Shown here piece after piece: positions 33,802 through 46,048 of a stretch of 64,000 nucleotides of DNA. Numbering within the stretch: position 1 is the stretch's first letter; each line of letters opens with the position of its first letter. A model generated the notes under the pieces. It was not told the origin of the DNA and ran no database searches. It worked only from the letters and a program-made list of their open reading frames with translations. Origin of the DNA: Angiostrongylus vasorum. Its lineage: Eukaryota; Nematoda; Chromadorea; Rhabditida; Metastrongylidae. The stretch spans positions 1 to 64,000 of the forward strand of contig JADANN010000171.1 in NCBI GenBank assembly GCA_018806985.1, written 5' to 3'. A program made the translations under genes and the position numbers.

Positions 33802-36289
33802 GCATTCGTTAAGCTCAGTTTTTAGCACAGCCTCAGCCCAGTGATTAGGTTTTCTTCAAATTTTTCTTAATAGCTTCTTCACAACGAAGCCTTCTCATTA
33901 ATCAAAAATTTCACATTCGAAAAGCTGTTCCCCTCTTTCGATTTTCTGTGGGAGTCAAAAGACGGTGAGAAATATTTCTACAGAAAAAGAACAGCTTCTC
34001 ACTCGTGGTCTATTAAAAGGCATCTTAGTATTTGAAAACACAAATTGTCCTAGTTGCGACCTTCGTTTCAATTTTCGATGTGCCAGTGACGTTCTCGTAG
34101 CTCCTTTGTTAGTGGCTGCTCTGAACTGTAATCGAAGCTGCTTCAAAAATAATTACCATTGCACCAGACAACCTTTCTTGTCCAGCAAAACTAAAACTAG
34201 TATACTATTCACAACCATACAACGTCATCGCTGACCACCTGTTCTTAGCAGAAACAAATACTTGAAACTGTCTTAAGTACAATGCGGTATTCAAAAGATG
34301 GGCCAATGTGAACACGAGTACTACAGTGAAGACGATGTTTAAGGGTCACTCTCACCAATTAGTAATGGTTGTCTTCTTCAGTGCCTAAAAACCAGTCATT
34401 GTTGGCAGGTCTAATCATTGCCACATCCCGACGGTAGCCCTGCATTGATAAGTAGCGCTATACATGGAAACTATCCAATGATAATAAAGAAACGTCGCTT
34501 AAGTTCAGCAATATTCTACAGGTTAACGTAAACCACTGCAGTGGGAGTCTTGAGAAGTTGTGTGTGTTTTTATATTCATTGCACAATTCTTAATAAATGA
34601 TTTCAATTTGAGCCGAAGTGCCTCCGCAGCAAAAGCATTCTTAGACGAAATGCAGAGTAAGTTGCATACGAAAGAATAAAAGAAAAAATAGGACGGTTGG
34701 TCTCAAAACTCTTTAAAAGAAGTTTTAAAATTATACTAGTGCATCAGGGGAAGTTCTTCATTCGAACGATGCTCCATCAAAGAAGAATACATTCGACAAG
34801 GCAGAGCCCACATCGTGCTGAGGAACTGCTGTGGACCATCGGCTCAGAACATCGGCTCGGAAGAAGAGGAAGTCGAAGCGTTAGCAAATTAAGTATTTCG
34901 TAACAACCTCGTGTTAGCTTATCAATGAAAGTAAGTGCATCCTGACACGTATTCGTACAGTTTTGCGAAACATCTGAGCTCCTGTTTTCCACACAACGTT
35001 GATTTCGCTATAGCGACAAACGTTCTCTCTGTACTGAATGGAGTGATCTCGACATCGAGTTTTGTTACGTTTGAGCTGCTTTCGACACACTCGCTTTCGA
35101 AGTGATTAAAGTCAATTTCAACATGTACAATCAAACTGGTATATGAAGAAAGAAGAACTGGTCTCGGCCTATACGAAGAAGAATAATGGCTAGTTTGAAC
35201 TGGTTACAACTCATGCCGTTTCCAAGTGTGTTTTGTCTCGGCTAACAGCTTTCTCAGCATGGATACGTATTGCACCATGCGTCCTGCCTTTCAAAAATAT
35301 GCGCTGACTGGGACGTGCCAAGGCTAAGCGTATTCATACCCGAAATCAACCTCTAAACCGTCAATCCTCTGCCGGACTCCCACATGAATGCTACCAATGA
35401 CTTCATCTAGACAATGAAGGAAATAGTAGAACTACTGGAACTCGCATGTGAAGAAAGGTTGTTAAAATGTTTATGCAAAAAAAACCTGATGAGTAGCTGG
35501 TGATTCGAGGGCTTGTCATTGAATTGACTTTCACAGTTTCTCATTAGGAGTATGTTAGTTTCCTTAGAAGGTAGGGTCTCGTGAAAAGGCAGGAATATCT
35601 TCATGTAAGAGTCCTGGACTAGGACCTTGTTTTTTGACAATCCGTGTCGCTTAGCAGGCATGTGTCCGATAATTAATAACTTAAAAGCATTAATACACTG
35701 TCATAATTGTTTCCATGTCCAATGCATGCAAACAGTTAGCAATATTACCCACAAAAAAGGATTGCATAGATGTTAGCCAGGAAAGTGCTTTTTGTGTCCT
35801 CTAAGATAATAAAGAATAATTGTAACTCATCTACAAATACGCTTCAGTGTTTCACCAGCCTGCTGTCACAGTAGAGCTTATCTAACCAAATTCTAACCAA
35901 GGAGAATCCCAGTTATCAGTGGCTTTGCAATGTCGAATTTCACGTTTGCGTCTTGCTAGTCCATTATTTACGTTTGTCTCTTCCTAGCCTTTCCGTGAAA
36001 AAATGGCGTGCAGCCTTCAAAAAGGTCAACAGCCTCGTCCATTAATAGAAGAACGGTACAGCAGTAGATATAGGATTCCACTAACCATGATGGAATCATT
36101 TTCTTCATGCTGCTCTAGTGGGAACACATCCTTGTGCATTGTAAAACAGCGAGGCTGTCGAGATTTGATCTACGCTAGGTGGTAGATTAATTGCGTATTT
36201 TGATGCATTAATCGACCCTTTTCCACTGGTCGCATGGACAACAGCACATTTGGCAACATTATGAAAAGTGCTTTGCTTGGAAAATAGTG
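33802..36289. other. 3' flank of copy B, duplicated unit DNA
   Basis: This is collinear with 5,778-8,530 in copy A. At 34,745-34,890 a Penelope-like tail holds a decayed hammerhead-like run (CGGCT, CGGAAGA, then GAAGCGTTAGCA). At 36,100-36,260 the TTTTCTTCATGCTGCTC block is the last part shared before copy A is interrupted by RTE-B. I see no gene. Confidence 0.55.
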
Positions 36290-37720
36290 ACATTGAGAAC
36301 ATGGTCGATCTCGTGAATCGCGTCGTTAGGAGATTCCCATATCCTGAATTTCCATGGTGGAAATATTGTGTCGGCAGAAGTGCCACTGGGCGATTTTCTT
36401 TCTGATTTCAATGTGCGACAATGAAATTTTCTATCAAGCACTAATTTTCCGTTAGCCGTTCCTAATCTCTCATTGAAGTAACTGAAATATTTTTTTACAA
36501 TGTCTTTGCGCTGTTAATTTCTTTTTCGAAAAAGAACGCATCCACCTTGCTCTCATCAGCTGTACAAATTAATGAACAACAGTTGGTAATACTGACTTTC
36601 TTTTCATGCCGAAGGTGGAGACCATAAATGGCCAAGCGAAGTGATAGGACTACGCATGAAGAGACTAGCCGAGAAAATAGGCGGATGCATGACAAAGCTG
36701 ACTCCTTCGATATTTCCTGAAGAAATCTTCCTCCACAAATTGTAAGGAACGCGTCACTCACAAATTCGTGCAACCAGCAGCCTCAAGAAGAGCATATGGA
36801 TCCGTTCCTGAAGAGACTACAGTGGTGTTATAGGTACACAGCAACAAACAGTTTCCATGACGTGTTGTGGATATGTTCGTTTTGTGCATTGCAGATGGCT
36901 TCCTCTATAACCTAGGAATTGACCGCCTTTCTCCAGTTGTCTCATTTCGACATCGTTACCGGCAGACCCCAATGTGCATGTGCTGAAATCCGGGATTTAC
37001 TGGTTCAGTCAATGTGGTTTCCTGAAATATCGGGTTAGCCAAAGCTTTTCTCAGGTCGTCACTCCCGCAAGCATTTACCAGCCGTAGTGGTGCAGAACAA
37101 GATTTGCTACGGTAATAACGAATTTGACACCAGGGCGGTGGTGAATCTTAGCATTGGTTTACTCAGGCTTCGCCTTCTTTCAGATGAAAACGACAAACTC
37201 CTTCTAAACTTGGAAGGCCTGCAGGGAGGAAAAGTAACAACGGTGCGAAAACGCCCACTTTTCATCCACCTCCAGTAACCCCAGGTGATCTCCTACTCAC
37301 GATGAGGCGGCGGTAAACCTTTGGAAATGTGGTAGATGAAAACCGTCAATGTAGTGAAATAATAAACTTCTCATTCCACTCGTTTGATTTCAGCAAGCTC
37401 TAGTACTGTTGGTTTCGCCTGTATACGCCACACATGGCTGATTGAATTGAAAGAAATCGAAGTAGATGGGTTAGTAATATAAATTTGGCTATTTCAAATA
37501 GTATGCTAGACATGTTCGGAAAAAATTAGGCGGTTAAACATACGAGAAGGTTTACAAGTCCCGTCAGTTCTTTCGAACAGGTGACGATTAACGGAGTGAT
37601 GGAAATGCACTACAGCTTAGACTTTAAACACACCCAAAAAAATTTTTTAAAAAAGGTAGTCAACAAGGGTGGAAATTTGAAGTTAACGCCGAAATTAAAG
37701 ATTTTCTTTCTCTTTTTCCA
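36290..37720. repeat. Duplicated unit segment, copy B
   Basis: This is collinear with 12,555-14,055. It is continuous with the preceding 3' flank here, whereas in copy A about 4 kb of repeats lie between the two. Positions 37,195-37,350 include the Rep-3-like edge (GGAAGGCCTGCAGGGAGG, TAAACCTTTGGAAATG). No coding sequence is recognised. Confidence 0.55.
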
Positions 37721-37739
37721 CTTCTTTACGTATTACAAA

Positions 37740-38320
37740 CAAAGATGGGCGCGTGCAGAGCAGGGGTTAGAGGCTTTCAAGAGCATTGAGGAAGTGGCGA
37801 GGAGAACAAAGAACACCCGACTCCGTGTCCACCTTTTCCTGCGTTAACGTATGCGTCAGAAACCTGGTCGCTGCTTCAGCAGGATGAAAGATCACTCAGT
37901 GTTATTGAACGCGCAGTCCAAAAGACGATGCTAAGAGTATCCCGTTTCACACAAGTAACGGGACGGGTGCGAAGCTCCAACCTGCGTCGACAGTCAGAAA
38001 TCAAAGATGCCGTTTGGTAGGCCAAACAGTAACAGTAGAAGATAAGATAGGTTGGACACGTAATGCGTATGAACGACAACCGATGGACAAGAGCCGTTAG
38101 TAACTTGATTCCTCGGGATGTTAAACACACTGCAAGAAGACCACCGACGGCCGGAGTTCTTCACGAAAAGTATAAGAGAAAGATATGATGCCCGACGAAT
38201 CCCTAGAGCGAGCACAACCAACTGGGCTACTCTAGAACGCGACAGGGGAAAAATGGAAGACTTTTTGGCGCCCGCTCGAGTCACTCGACAATTAACAGGA
38301 CTATAGGCGGTAGAGGCGCC
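37740..38320 (+). pseudogene. RTE-A C-terminal fragment, plus strand
   Basis: Translations match the RTE-A 3' coding region: EAFKSIEEVARRTKNTRLR (37,770-37,825), a region like MRQKPGRCFSR, the RWTRA-equivalent stretch (38,080), a PRDVK-like segment (38,110) and STTNWATLERDRGKMEDF (38,212-38,265). Stops interrupt it. It ends against an oppositely oriented RTE-A piece. Confidence 0.65.
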
Positions 38321-38324
38321 AAAT

Positions 38325-40950
38325 AGGTGCAACTAGAGCATTCGGAAGCATTTATCCTACTGAGCGTTAATTGTGCATAGGAGACGAATCCATTACTCAT
38401 GAACATCGATTTTGTGGGTATTTACTCGAGCACCAATTTTTCTATAGGCATTGTCAAAGTCGGCAAGCATTCGTTCCACTTGGCTAATGGTGGGTGTTAT
38501 AAGAACGATGAGATCAGACAAAGGCGAAGATGGTGTAATTGCCGACCAATCGATTTCCACTCCCCATGTTATCCCAATCCAGTGTTCGCACGACGGTTCC
38601 CCGAATATGGCACTAAATAGATGTAGCGAGATCATGTCGCTTGTCTAACCCCTCTTTTCGACGTAGATGTTAATATCGTTGCAGAATGGTGATATCTTGG
38701 TTGGAAAATTTTAAGCAGCTCAAAAAAAAATCTTATTTACCGGGATACGGACGCCTTGGCTAGATAGGCTTCCATAAACTGCTTCCATCTCAACTGATCG
38801 AAAAGTGCAACGATGCTGAGATATTCGCAAAACTTGGGCGCCAGAGCCAGATCGAACCGCGATTTCCCAGCTCGCCCATTACATACTGCTCCACGGAAGT
38901 CCCTTGCTCTGCGTTTCTCTCAGGGTAGTTTTCTATCTACCAGTGCCATCAGCAATCACCTGCCAACGGGATATGATCTGGAGATCCCACATCGACATTG
39001 AATCCCAGTTGAGCTGAGGCTGCAGACGAAATCACAATGTTTGCTTTTATTATTTACTGCACAACAATGAAGTATGCACTTATAACTGCTGTTGCCTTTC
39101 TATCAGATATTGGAGTAAGATATTTGTTATACTGCATAGATAACATTTATTTACTGCCCACAACAATTTTTCACAAGCCCCTCGGAGAGGGAAATTGTGG
39201 TTCGTTCTGGCAATGGGGTCCAAGTTTTGCGAATATCTCAGCATCGCTATGGTTGATTTCGATTATAAACTACCGTGAAAGTTGTGGCAGGCAGCAAATA
39301 AAAAAGCAAACATTGTGGTTAAAAAGCTTTCTTCAAATTGTTGAAAATGGGACAGAGCGGACTGTTGTACTTTCGCGGTGGTTCAATGTGTCTTGTCACC
39401 ATGTGAAACGTGGTCTGTCGTGGTGAATCCTTATCCGAAAGCTTGCTTTGTTACAGCTTTATTACATGGGTGTCCTTCGTTCAGTGTTCTTTCAATCCTG
39501 TTTAGGATGAAATGGAGTGAAAAGTTTGTAGACGATAGAAAGCAAGCAGATTGAGCAATAGTTTCCGATGTTGGGGGGGGGCCACCCTTATTGAACAAAT
39601 GTGTTGTACTATGATAGCGAACGAGTGAAGAGATGAGCTTGCGTACTTTATGAGTGGCTAGCGAATGGTTCTAGGAGGGTATCGCTAAACACAGTAAAAT
39701 AAACGTACCTTATTCTCGTGACCCCGAAATGACTCCCGATACGGCACGAGGAGTGTGGAGAGGGCTGCAAAAATTTCAGGGCTATTCTTGGCCGCCAGAA
39801 ATCGCAGAGAACTAAGCTGCCGATCTGCTACTACAATGCATGCACACATGTGTATTATTCCTTGACAGAAAACTTGATCATGCAGGCAAGACGGACAAGT
39901 TACGACGTCTTCCGTCTGGCATAGATGAAACGACGCCATCCATTCAACGATGTCCATGACACCGGAGAAGAACTATTCCTCGGAGTATGCAACAGTAGAG
40001 GAGTCGGCGATCTCGTCAAACATGAGTTTGGTCATAAGCATCGATTCAATGGAGCAACTAACAATTCGAATCGAACTTTTGCCATTGAATATATGAGGAT
40101 CAATACCGAATTTCATAAAGTTCGTTGTCTACGCAGCAACATGAAGCTACGACGAAGACGAAGTCCCGAGCATTCTATACGATAAAGAAGAAGTGTTGCA
40201 GAGAAGACCACATATTCTTTAAGATCATCATTGAAGATTTTAACGCTAAGACAGCAGAAGAACGTCTGGAAAAGCACAGATTTAATCAGTTTACTGAATG
40301 ACAAACTGGGAGCTGAGAAAATGCCGTTCCTGATAATATCGAAACTTCAGAAACACTCGAGCTGATTTGGCAGCGTGGAGTCGTACGAGCTACAGGAATC
40401 CGCCAGCTCACGTCCGAATTTGCAAAATAATGCAGTCAGACGATAAAGAAAGATATTAAAGAGAGAACGGCAGCAGTGGGTCAAAGTTGCAGAGGCAGGA
40501 AAAAGCATTCGGGAAGCCCATTGAAGCTTCGCCAATTAAAAAACCAGGTTTGTTGCACTCCGACCCTAAACGAAACAGTTACAGCTCCCATGAATGGAAA
40601 GACAAAAATTATTCAAAGATTACTACGCAGACCTCTTTAACACTTATGTCATTTTGCACCCATACGAAATAAAGAAGTACTATTTCGTCGGTGAAAAGTC
40701 GAAAAACCCCACGTCCGTATAGGATAAGATCTGAGCACCTGAAGAACTTTCCGTCAGTTTTCAAAAACACACTGATTCGACTCTTCACATGCTACTTATC
40801 CGAACACAAGGTTCCTAATAAGTGAAAGACCAACAAGACGGCGCTACTGTTCAAGAATAGGGGCTTCTCCTCTGACAATTCGACATGTTATTTTGTCGGT
40901 GAAGAATAGAGCAACACTTGTTCCGAATAGGATGAGCATTCCCATCTATA
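38325..40950. pseudogene. Inverted RTE-A pair in copy B
   Basis: Positions 38,325-38,800 and 39,330-39,600 are minus-strand RTE-A; ERMLADFDNAYRKIGA at 38,430-38,490 is RT thumb, and the FADD box is lost. Positions 39,930-40,950 are plus-strand RTE-A (EELFLGVCNSRGVGDLV at 39,966, then the RT start with RPTRRR near 40,825). The same head-to-head pair occurs in copy A at 17,200-19,990, so it was present before the A/B duplication. A fold-back element at 38,806-39,322 splits only the B copy. Confidence 0.65.
38806..39322. mobile_element. Fold-back element inside RTE-A
   Basis: The left end reads GCTGAGATATTCGCAAAACTTGG, cut here to GCTGAGATATTCGCAAAAC, and the right end holds its inverse near 39,215-39,245. 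Inner parts have GAGCTGAGGCTGCAGACG and a GGCAGGCAGCAAATAAAAAAG tail. The LINE sequence on both sides joins up when compared with 18,400-18,430 in copy A, which has no insert. Confidence 0.65.
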
Positions 40951-41340
40951 TTCATATCCGATGAATATAAACCCGCGTTACACACACGCGTTGCATTTCC
41001 TCCAACTCGAGGTTTTTACACATGAAAAATCTTGTTGTTTACAACGTCGAATGATTATGCAGCAATAACATTGTCATTTGAACATCTCAATGTTGATTTC
41101 TCAGATAGAACGGACTATTCAAGTCTTCTTTCTTAGAGTCGAGAAATTATTTGCTGACACCACCGTACTGGTAGTGCGCGAAAGGGTGAGTAAGGACACA
41201 GTATTTGGGATGTATCACAGCCAATCACGTGTTTCATGCAGGCCTCTAAGGAAACCACAAAATCCAAGAATTACAGATGAAAGGACGATTAACAAAATAG
41301 TTCTAATTGCTTTCAAGTAGCGTTTTGGTAAGAGTACGTT
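40951..41340. repeat. Unit segment matched by 20,736-21,070
   Basis: The collinear match includes ATAAACCCGCGTTACACAC, TCAGATAGAACGGACTATTC and CTGGTAGTGCGCGAAAGG. It supports the unit alignment. There is no gene. Confidence 0.55.
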
Positions 41341-41606
41341 TTGAGCATTGGTTAGAGGCGCTGTGCAATACGTATGGGATTAATTTAGTGTCCCAGGCTC
41401 ACCAAGCCCTTCCATCTCTCAGGTCGTTAAATTGGTAACAGACCATTCTCAAAAATATAACATTACTGACTAAATATATCACTAGGCCACCAAAAGTCAT
41501 TGTACAAGCCAGATATGCATCCATTAGACTCCAGTGATGTTCAATGAAGTTGCGCGTGGTGCATCCATCAGGGATTGATTTAAGTCAACAGCTTTAGAGC
41601 TTTAAC
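41341..41606 (+). mobile_element. SINE, diverged copy in unit B
   Basis: The head is decayed (TTGAGCATTGGTTAGAGGCG). The body has GCTCACCAAGCCCTTCC, AAATTGGTAACAGACC and GTGCATCCATCAGGGATTG. Copy A keeps only the tail at the matching site (22,155-22,235), next to an RTE-A insertion. Confidence 0.6.
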
Positions 41607-42319
41607 GTTTGGATTACTAAGGCGTGAGTTGACGAGTTTTTTTTAAAACATTTCCAGAAATAAATCTATAGCTAGTGATTAAAGAGGCTGGCATGATATT
41701 TGAAGTTTCTAAATTCTGTATTGGTTGACCTATGGAATACAAAGTAACAGTTGGTCGAGTTTTTCTGTCTGTCCGTGAACTGTTGATGGAATGCTCAAGT
41801 ACCTTAGTTTACCATGAGGAACTTTTCTCGTGTAGTCGTGTGTGCTGCGGAACCGAACTCAAACTTCGGTAACTGAACCGTTTATACACAATATTTACAT
41901 GACAATGCAGTGAGACTAGAAATGTATGTACAATATACAGTGGGTAATATGAAGGCCGGTGTGACGTAATTAGGGGTATGTAATCATAACAACATTGAGT
42001 CTGCTACGATACACTTATGCCACGGATTGAGAGGAAAGTAGAGCATGATAAGCTAGCTAGAGATCACAGAGCGTCTTATGCACAGGCTGGAGGAGTAGTG
42101 TGGTGTTAGTGAGTGTGACGGTGAATACAATAGTGTACATAAATAAGTGTGATGGAGAATAGAATAGGGTCCGTAGAAAAAGTTAGCACATTAGAAGGCA
42201 CATGTGAGCTTGTGACATTAAAAAGTGGTAATAACAATGTGATGACGCATTTATGATTAACTTAAATAAAGATATGTTTAACTGATATAATGAGAGCTAC
42301 AATAAATCCTTGTGAAGAT
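41607..42319. other. Unassigned AT-rich stretch
   Basis: There are short frames only. Many TGTACA and GTGTGA-type words occur between 41,880 and 42,250, but there is no clear tandem unit or element end. The first part weakly resembles 22,236-22,320. Confidence 0.35.
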
Positions 42320-42730
42320 AAGATTGGTTGGAATGACATATAAAGTAACATTGCTTAGATTACTGATAGAAGACTATTGTGTGATAATAAAGGGAGCTAC
42401 AGTAATGAGTACGAAGATTATAACAAAGTTGGAATAACAATAACATGGAATAAACTTTACATACACAAGTGCATTGATACAATAAGGAAATCAAAATGAT
42501 TTAGAGAGATGCTGGCAATCATGACGAGTCTTCGGAAGGCGAATGGCAATACTAAGGACATGGCTTGATCCAAACGAGTGGCGTAGGTCGCAGGCTCAAG
42601 GCATGAACACAATGTCTAGCCGCTATGCAATGGGTCGTGTCCGGTAGCACGCCTGGTGGGGTGCCTGATGGTTAAGACGGAATGCAAATGCACAGCACGT
42701 ATGCGGGAATTGAGGCAAATATTTCACTAT
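42320..42730. repeat. Rep-4, dispersed repeat of about 400 bp
   Basis: This matches 56,050-56,440 closely (AAGATTGGTTGGAATGAC, GAGCTACAGTAATGAGTA, GTGGCGTAGGTCGCAGG, CCGGTAGCACGCCTG). Positions 42,590-42,720 are more GC-rich than their surroundings. The family is unknown to me and no protein is encoded. Confidence 0.55.
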
Positions 42731-43169
42731 GCTGTTTTTTGCATGCAGCTACGAGAAATTTCCTCTATTGACTCAGTGGATGGAGAATTCCCCATTTGAT
42801 AGAAAAATTTTCTATAAATCAAAGGATACTCAAAGGATACTTAGCAAAACCATCTCAACAATAACCACGACTTATTTCTTTTCAGAATGTTCATTTTATA
42901 TAAAGTTGTTGTGGAATTTTTATTGGACTAAAACCTCGACGTCTTACTCTTGTCATACCCATATTGATTCAAGTCAATTGTTCGCAGCGGCTCGCCTTCT
43001 CAACTTGGGTTTTCGTAGACTTGTGGGCGTTCGAGTCTTCTGGAGTGGAGCAGCGGCTTATTGAGAACCTCACTCGGCAGTGCCCATTCATAAAGGATGG
43101 TTGTTGAAGATTGTCCACTGACTACAACCTATATTGGGAAACTCGCTTAGACATACCCTTATGGCTTAA
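42731..43169. repeat. Penelope-like tail repeat
   Basis: This matches 56,441-56,890 and partly 22,380-22,690. On the minus strand, 42,920-42,960 has a decayed hammerhead-like order (GACGTCGAGGTTTTAGTCC), with the core no longer recognisable. Confidence 0.5.
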
Positions 43170-43315
43170 TAACTCAAAAGACCGACTTTCTATAAACCTC
43201 GACATAGATAGTTGATATACTATTTATATGATCTTATAAACTGATCTTCTTAGCAGATGCGAGGTTGGCATAGGTCTTCGTTGTCGTTGTCGTTGTTGTT
43301 GCTTTTGTTGGTCAA

Positions 43316-43354
43316 TGGCTGACGTTTCGGCGATTTCGCCTTCCTCAGAGTCTG
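43316..43354 (-). ncRNA. Minimal hammerhead ribozyme of the Penelope-like element
   Basis: The minus strand reads AGACT, then core CTGAGGA (43,342-43,348), then hairpin GGCG-AAAT-CGCC as stem II (43,329-43,340), then GAA, the self-complementary ACGT (43,322-43,325) as a two-base-pair stem III half, the cleavage nucleotide C, and AGCC closing stem I. Every conserved core base of a hammerhead is present. Stem III is too short to form alone, which is the arrangement known for Penelope-like elements and thought to need pairing between two RNAs. Stem I has one mismatch. It lies downstream of the GIY-YIG coding part, as expected. Confidence 0.7.
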
Positions 43355-44669
43355 GACGTATTTTATATAAGAACACTTTAATTATTCGGTGGAAAAAGAA
43401 GGCTAAAGTATTAATGAAGATCAAACTTTTTTTGTCTTTAAATAGACGCCATATTGAACAGAAAGGCTACTCACCGTGATGTTGCGAGTGGGACTGGCCC
43501 ACGCGTTGTTCACGTGGGGTCGCGAGCAAGACACACCCTAGGGGTCAAAATATCATTTTGAAATAGGGCGCTAGGTCACGTGTGGTAGTGAGGCATCCGT
43601 CTTTCTGGTTCATCTTTGGATTTTCTGAAATTTATCCGAAAACGCCTCAAGAGTTTTGCGCGTTGATGTTTTCGACTCCTGCGCTAGGGATCCGCACAGT
43701 CACTTCAAAATCATCGCCGTTGTGCTTTTGTGCCCCTATGCGTACCTAGAGGAGTGTTTTGACGAAATTTTAACTTTCCCATCTAGATGTTCTTCTATGC
43801 GGACACAAAGTGGTCTACCCGTTTCCCCAATATATTCCTCACCGCATGCGTTACATGATATCAAGTATATTATACCTGAATTCATGCAATCCCCGTCTCC
43901 CAGATCATACAGTTTTCTGAGCTGCACAAACGATCATAGAGACGGTTGTGAACTAAACCGACGGCATAGGGTATTGGGTGGGATGTCAATAATCGTTACA
44001 TAATTTTCAAGGCCACTTTTTCCTTAAGCATCTCTTTCATGGCGTAAACTTACTTCATTTGATATGAAGGGTAGCTTAAAAGGGATCTCACTTACGTCCG
44101 AAACATTATTTTGGGATACTACCCTACGTTTTTGTCTAACCCGAGTGGCTTCTACTTCGTAGCCATTGGAAATGGCTATTTTTCGTTCCAGGTTTTAGCG
44201 ATTCCTTCCTTTTCCTCTTCTCCTGTGCACACATTTTTAGCCGTACTGTGCATGTTTTTGATAAGAACTTTTTTCATGTCTGAAGGATGAGAGGAGAGGT
44301 AGTGAACTAGTATATTTTTACTACTTGGCTTACGATACCATTTTGTTATATAGCCACTTTCTGAGATCTTTATTTGGATGTTTAGGAATGGAAGCCAGTT
44401 TTCAGTTGGTTTTTCCCGTGTAAATTTTATGTACTCTGACTGCCGGTTTAACAATTCAAAGCACTCATCCATTTGTTCTTGTGTGGAACAGACGATGAAG
44501 CAGTCGTCTAGTATCGACAGTAGAGTAAGGGTCGGTGATCGAGAACTGGAGCTTCCACCTTAGACATGAAAGTGATGGCAAGGCTTGGTGCTAAACGCTG
44601 TCCCATGGCCAACACTCTGATCTGTGCAGAATATTTTCCAGACCACCTAAAGATTGAACAACTAAGACA

Positions 44670-44983
44670 TTTTTAACTTATTATTTACTCCCACGTCCGA
44701 CTTTCTATTAACCTCGGCATTGATCAAGTAATTCTGTTTTTTATTTTATTATTTACTGCCTACTCTTTTTTAACGGCAGCGTATATATTGCGAAATATGC
44801 CTTCAATGATGCTGAGATATTTGCAAAACTCCGGATCGCAGGTGTCTATGAGACAGGCGAAACGAAAGGATCCGCATGGTGTGGTGGTGAACGCGTTACT
44901 CCACGGAAAGGACAATAGCGTGTTCGTTCCCCCACCGCAGACACCTGCGGTCCGGAGTCTTGCAAATATCTCAGCATCATTGA
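44670..44983 (+). mobile_element. Fold-back family insertion in the Penelope RT gene
   Basis: The insertion is flanked by AACTAAGACA at 44,660-44,669 and 44,984-44,993, a 10-bp target-site duplication, and the reading of the RT resumes on the far side. It contains TTTACTGCCTACTC, GAGATATTTGCAAAACTCCG at both ends of its right half, and a tRNA-like part with A-box TGGTGTGGTGGTGAACG and GTGTTCGTTCCCC. The part at 44,690-44,730 resembles the Penelope flank repeat, so the insertion may be composite. Confidence 0.7.
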
Positions 44984-45685
44984 AACTAAGACACTGTTTT
45001 AAGAGAGAATTAGTTGCGCAATCTACAAGGCGTACATTTTCATTTTCTTTTCGTGCTCTACGAGCAACAAGAGAATGGCTTGCATTGAGGAGTCATTCGG
45101 AACGTTGGTATAAAGTGAGGTAACATCGAATGACTGCTGACCTTTTTATGCTCAACGTTAAAGGTAAAGTGGCTTTTATACGGAAATTTCTTAACATTGC
45201 ACCGTTAAACGAAATGTTGCTTTATTTGGGAAATTTGTTTCTCGCCCGACCTTGAATGAACTCATTAAAAACCCGTATTGCAGAAATTATATGGGCGAAC
45301 TCCTTCACTGGCACCATAGTTATTCGATAGGCCAGATAGCAAAAGTGCAAAATAAGGCGAAACCTCCACAAGGACACTCGGATCACTTCAACAACCATTT
45401 CGAAAGTAAAAGAGAAATCTGGCTCTCATAGGGATAAACAAAATTATTTTTTCGATTTTGATGATTTCCTGGACTTTTTTCTTTAGTTTTTTCTGTACGG
45501 AATTTTACTCGGCCAGCTGGGTGCTTGCTACTAATAACAGTGATGGTGTAAAATCTCCCAGTTCGGACCAGGATCACCTAAGATCTAATCGCAAAATCCA
45601 GAACAGAACACCTCCAGAAGTGCTCTCCATTGCAGCAGGTGCTTTGCACGTGATTCATCTGATAGAAAGCTATAGTAACCACGTT

Positions 45686-46048
45686 CTTCCCAACGGTTTA
45701 CCGCGTCACCGTGACTAGGAGGTGCTCCTGGGTGTCGGACTACGATGTACAGCGGAGGATTCGTCTCGCCGGCAGGATCTCCCAAGCTGAGAAGGAGTCC
45801 GGCGTTTCCTTCAGGAAGCCTAACTAAGAGTAAACCAATACCAGGATTCGCCAAAGTCCTGGTATCAAAGTCGCATGGTAGCAAATCTCTCTCTGATCCG
45901 CAAGGGCTTCGACTGCCCGTGGTGGTGAAGACCTGGGGCAGACTTTGGCCAGGCTGACCTCGGGATTCCAGGGCTCCGATAAATAGTGATTATGCTTCAG
46001 CCTTCACAACCAGTGAGGATGGGCCGTTTGAGTGTCAAGTGTCGAATA
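45686..46048. mobile_element. Rep-3 insertion with 12-bp duplication
   Basis: The 363-bp insert is flanked by AGTAACCACGTT at 45,674-45,685 and 46,049-46,060. Copy B at 25,990 has the uninterrupted sequence ATAACCACGTTTTGGAG. The inner sequence matches 15,850-16,270 and 55,128-55,540. No protein is encoded. Because its sequence is the inverse of the RTE-B 5' region, it may be mobilised by RTE enzymes, which is inference. Confidence 0.75.

Larger units (their letters stand above)
43170..45135 (-). pseudogene. Penelope-like retroelement (RT plus GIY-YIG)
   Basis: Read from 45,135 downward: FDVTSLYTNVPND, an RT motif with a catalytic Asp (45,096-45,132); a 314-bp fold-back insertion; LAMGQRLAPSLAITFMSK (44,565-44,620); an RT catalytic YIDDC site destroyed by a short deletion (about 44,505); MDECFELLNRQSEYIKFTRE and NWLPFLN (44,380-44,472); WYRKPSSKNILVHYLSSHP (44,290-44,345); and a GIY-YIG endonuclease domain with [20 protein letters not shown] (43,810-43,876). 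These two domains together are typical of Penelope-like elements. GAGGTTTATAGAAAG-like motifs on the minus strand near 43,180 and 44,700 may be remnants of the flanking direct repeats. The element lies at the junction of copies B and C and cannot make a working protein. Confidence 0.8.
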
